Positions 25,547 to 26,746 of a DNA stretch of 26,746 bases are shown in pieces. The notes beneath the pieces are model-generated. The model made no database searches. It was not told the origin of the DNA and saw only the letters and a list, made by a program, of their open reading frames with translations. This DNA is from CAYOVG01 sp964407285 (GTDB taxonomy: Bacteria; Desulfobacterota; Syntrophobacteria; Syntrophobacterales; Syntrophobacteraceae): NCBI GenBank assembly GCA_964407285.1, contig CAYOVG010000047.1, positions 1 to 26,746 of the forward strand, read 5' to 3'. How positions within the stretch are numbered: the stretch's first letter is position 1; each line of letters opens with the position of its first letter. A program made the position numbers and the translations under genes.

Positions 25547-26464
25547 TCATTCGAAGGCCACTCCCTTGAAGAAATCGGGGAAGTAAACCTGCGCGCGCGG
25601 GTAGTATTTCCTTACCAGCCTCGAGTAGGTCCCGTCCCTTCGGCATTGGGCCATGAAATCATCGAAAGCTTTTCTGAACTCCCCGGAGCCTTTCGGAAAG
25701 CCGACGCTCATGTACTGGGGTTCCGAAACGGGACCGATCACCTTGATCAGGCCGGTCCACTTTTCCAGGGCGATCAGGGCATCCGGCACATCCAGGAGGA
25801 TGGATTCCGCCTCCCCGTTGATCAACGCGGGAGCCAGTTCGTTGAGATTGAGGCCGCTCAGCTTGCATTCCGCGCCTGTTTGCTGCAGATCATAGAGGAA
25901 CGGGTCCAGGCACGTCGCCTTTTTTCCCATCACCTCTCTTATCGCCCCGTCCTTCAGCAGCGTTTTGACGGCCCCGATATCACGGCCGACATCCTGGGAA
26001 GGTTCGATGGGGCGGACGGGAGAATCCCCCCGTGTGAGCAGCCATACCTGCGTCGGGAAAGTGGGAATGGAAAAATCGACCACTTTCTCTCGCCAGGGCA
26101 AAATCGTGAGACCGCAGGCGATGATGTCGCCCCTTCTCGGCGTCGACCCCACGGTCGTGACCTGGTCTCCGTGAACTTCCACTTTGTTTCCGGTGAGGTC
26201 CGGCACCCAGTTCTCCCACGTGGTCGGGACATACTGGTACCGGACACCCAGGCGGTCGGCAAAAAGCGCCATGATCTCCACGTCGAGACCATCTCCGCTT
26301 CCGGTAATGAAATTGGCGTAAGGAATCCCCAGATGCCGAAGCACTCCTCTTTGCCTGATCTCCGTCAGGTCCGCCGCTGCCGCCGGGTCAAACGACGCGA
26401 TCGAGGCAAACACGACGGCAAGGCAAAAAAGAACCCTGTAAAGCCGGCAGCCGCCAGTTTTCAT
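25547..26464 (-). CDS. Family 3 periplasmic solute-binding protein (sensor-linked)
   Basis: 305 residues from ATG 26464, after GAGGA; the frame is open to 26563 but the upstream part lacks signal-peptide character. Residues 1-31 are a clear signal peptide (VLFCLAVVFASIASFDPAAAADL, cut near residue 30). The mature protein follows the SBP_bac_3 fold: LTEIRQRGVLRHLGIPYANF, GLDVEIMALFADRLGVRYQYVPTTWENWVPDL, GDIIACGLTILPWREKVVDFS, and a C-terminal GEFRKAFDDFMAQCRRDGTYSRLVRKYY. Amino acids and related small molecules are the usual ligands. It lies between a histidine kinase gene and a REC-HPt gene, with no permease or ATPase nearby, so sensing rather than transport is likely. Confidence 0.9.
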   Translation of the reverse strand: MKTGGCRLYRVLFCLAVVFASIASFDPAAAADLTEIRQRGVLRHLGIPYANFITGSGDGLDVEIMALFADRLGVRYQYVPTTWENWVPDLTGNKVEVHGDQVTTVGSTPRRGDIIACGLTILPWREKVVDFSIPTFPTQVWLLTRGDSPVRPIEPSQDVGRDIGAVKTLLKDGAIREVMGKKATCLDPFLYDLQQTGAECKLSGLNLNELAPALINGEAESILLDVPDALIALEKWTGLIKVIGPVSEPQYMSVGFPKGSGEFRKAFDDFMAQCRRDGTYSRLVRKYYPRAQVYFPDFFKGVAFE

Positions 26465-26575
26465 GATTTCCTCGCATTCTCCCGGAATCGCCGTTGAACC
26501 TCCGGGATGTTCCGCATCAAGCATCTTCTTCCGCCACACTCCTCTGTTCCATGAAATCTCCACTCATTTATAACA

Positions 26576-26746
26576 CTATACAACACCTTCGTGCAGTATG
26601 GATATCGGAATCACGAAACGAAAGGTAGCTCCCATTCCCTCCCCCTCGCTCTCGGCCCAAATCGTCCCGCCGTGGAGTTCGACAAAATCCTTTGTCAGCG
26701 CCAGTCCCAGGCCGGTGCCCTGGAACCTGCGCTTCAACGACGAGTC
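26576..26746 (-). CDS. Histidine kinase, C-terminal end only (cut by the right edge)
   Basis: Reading from 26746 down to the TAG at 26576-26578, 56 residues are in frame. They contain GTGLGLALTKDFVELHGGTI, then WAESEGEGMGATFRFVIP, which is the G2 box and final strands of a HATPase_c domain. The upstream sensor region lies outside the window. It is 111 bp before the family 3 binding protein and in the same direction, so the three genes probably form one relay operon. Confidence 0.85.
   Translation of the reverse strand, partial: DSSLKRRFQGTGLGLALTKDFVELHGGTIWAESEGEGMGATFRFVIPISILHEGVV

Noticed and set aside
24473..26497. A 674-codon open frame on the plus strand
   Set aside because: It is antisense to the REC-HPt and family 3 binding-protein genes, both with clear motifs and ribosome sites.

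Overview
The window reads as the chromosome of a GC-rich, Gram-negative, signalling-rich bacterium. Large multi-domain sensor kinases, two diguanylate cyclases with allosteric sites, an OFA-type carboxylate transporter, candidate sigma-54 promoters and families of short repeats between genes all fit a deltaproteobacterium, perhaps a Syntrophobacter-like sulfate reducer or syntroph. The phylum-level call is an inference from gene style, and the genus is a guess. No rRNA, tRNA, CRISPR array or intact insertion sequence was seen.

Layout. (1) 1-2800: a possible gene tail, a 136-138 aa protein of unknown function, a long non-coding leader, and an OFA-family MFS transporter behind a sigma-54-like promoter and followed by a clear intrinsic terminator. 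(2) 2890-4493: a block of direct repeats and heptamer-like repeats leading into a Hanks-type Ser/Thr kinase fused to a degenerate receiver domain. (3) 4744-8841, minus strand: a compact operon of Ski2-like helicase, metallophosphoesterase and GNAT acetyltransferase. (4) 9009-11683, plus strand: a hotdog thioesterase, then a more AT-rich, translationally coupled pair of an AAA ATPase and a TOPRIM-like protein, which looks like an OLD/PARIS/RloAB-style defence module. (5) 11684-12379: a repeat-rich gap holding a small inverted-repeat-bounded element, a second copy of which lies at 24405-24477, and another heptamer-like block.

(6) 12380-15819: a tightly coupled operon of soluble PAS histidine kinase, single-domain receiver, a 49-residue protein and a PilB/GspE-type secretion ATPase. 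(7) 16045-21980: a phosphorelay and c-di-GMP block made of REC-GGDEF (behind a good sigma-54 motif), a 1291-residue hybrid kinase (TM-HAMP-PAS-GAF-HisKA-HATPase-REC-REC-HPt plus a Gly/Ala-rich insert) and PAS-GGDEF. (8) 22027-23601, minus strand: a lone family 5 solute-binding protein, preceded by a hairpin and a possible 30-codon ORF. (9) 24581-26746, minus strand: a histidine kinase (cut by the window edge), a family 3 periplasmic binding protein and a REC-HPt protein, with no permease.

Taken together, the right half is dedicated to signal transduction. Periplasmic or cytoplasmic cues pass through His-Asp relays to two diguanylate cyclases and possibly to a pilus or secretion motor. The best candidates for something poorly described are the kinase/receiver/49-aa protein/PilB operon, the ATPase-TOPRIM pair, the receiver-Hanks kinase fusion, and the repeats placed directly in front of signalling genes.
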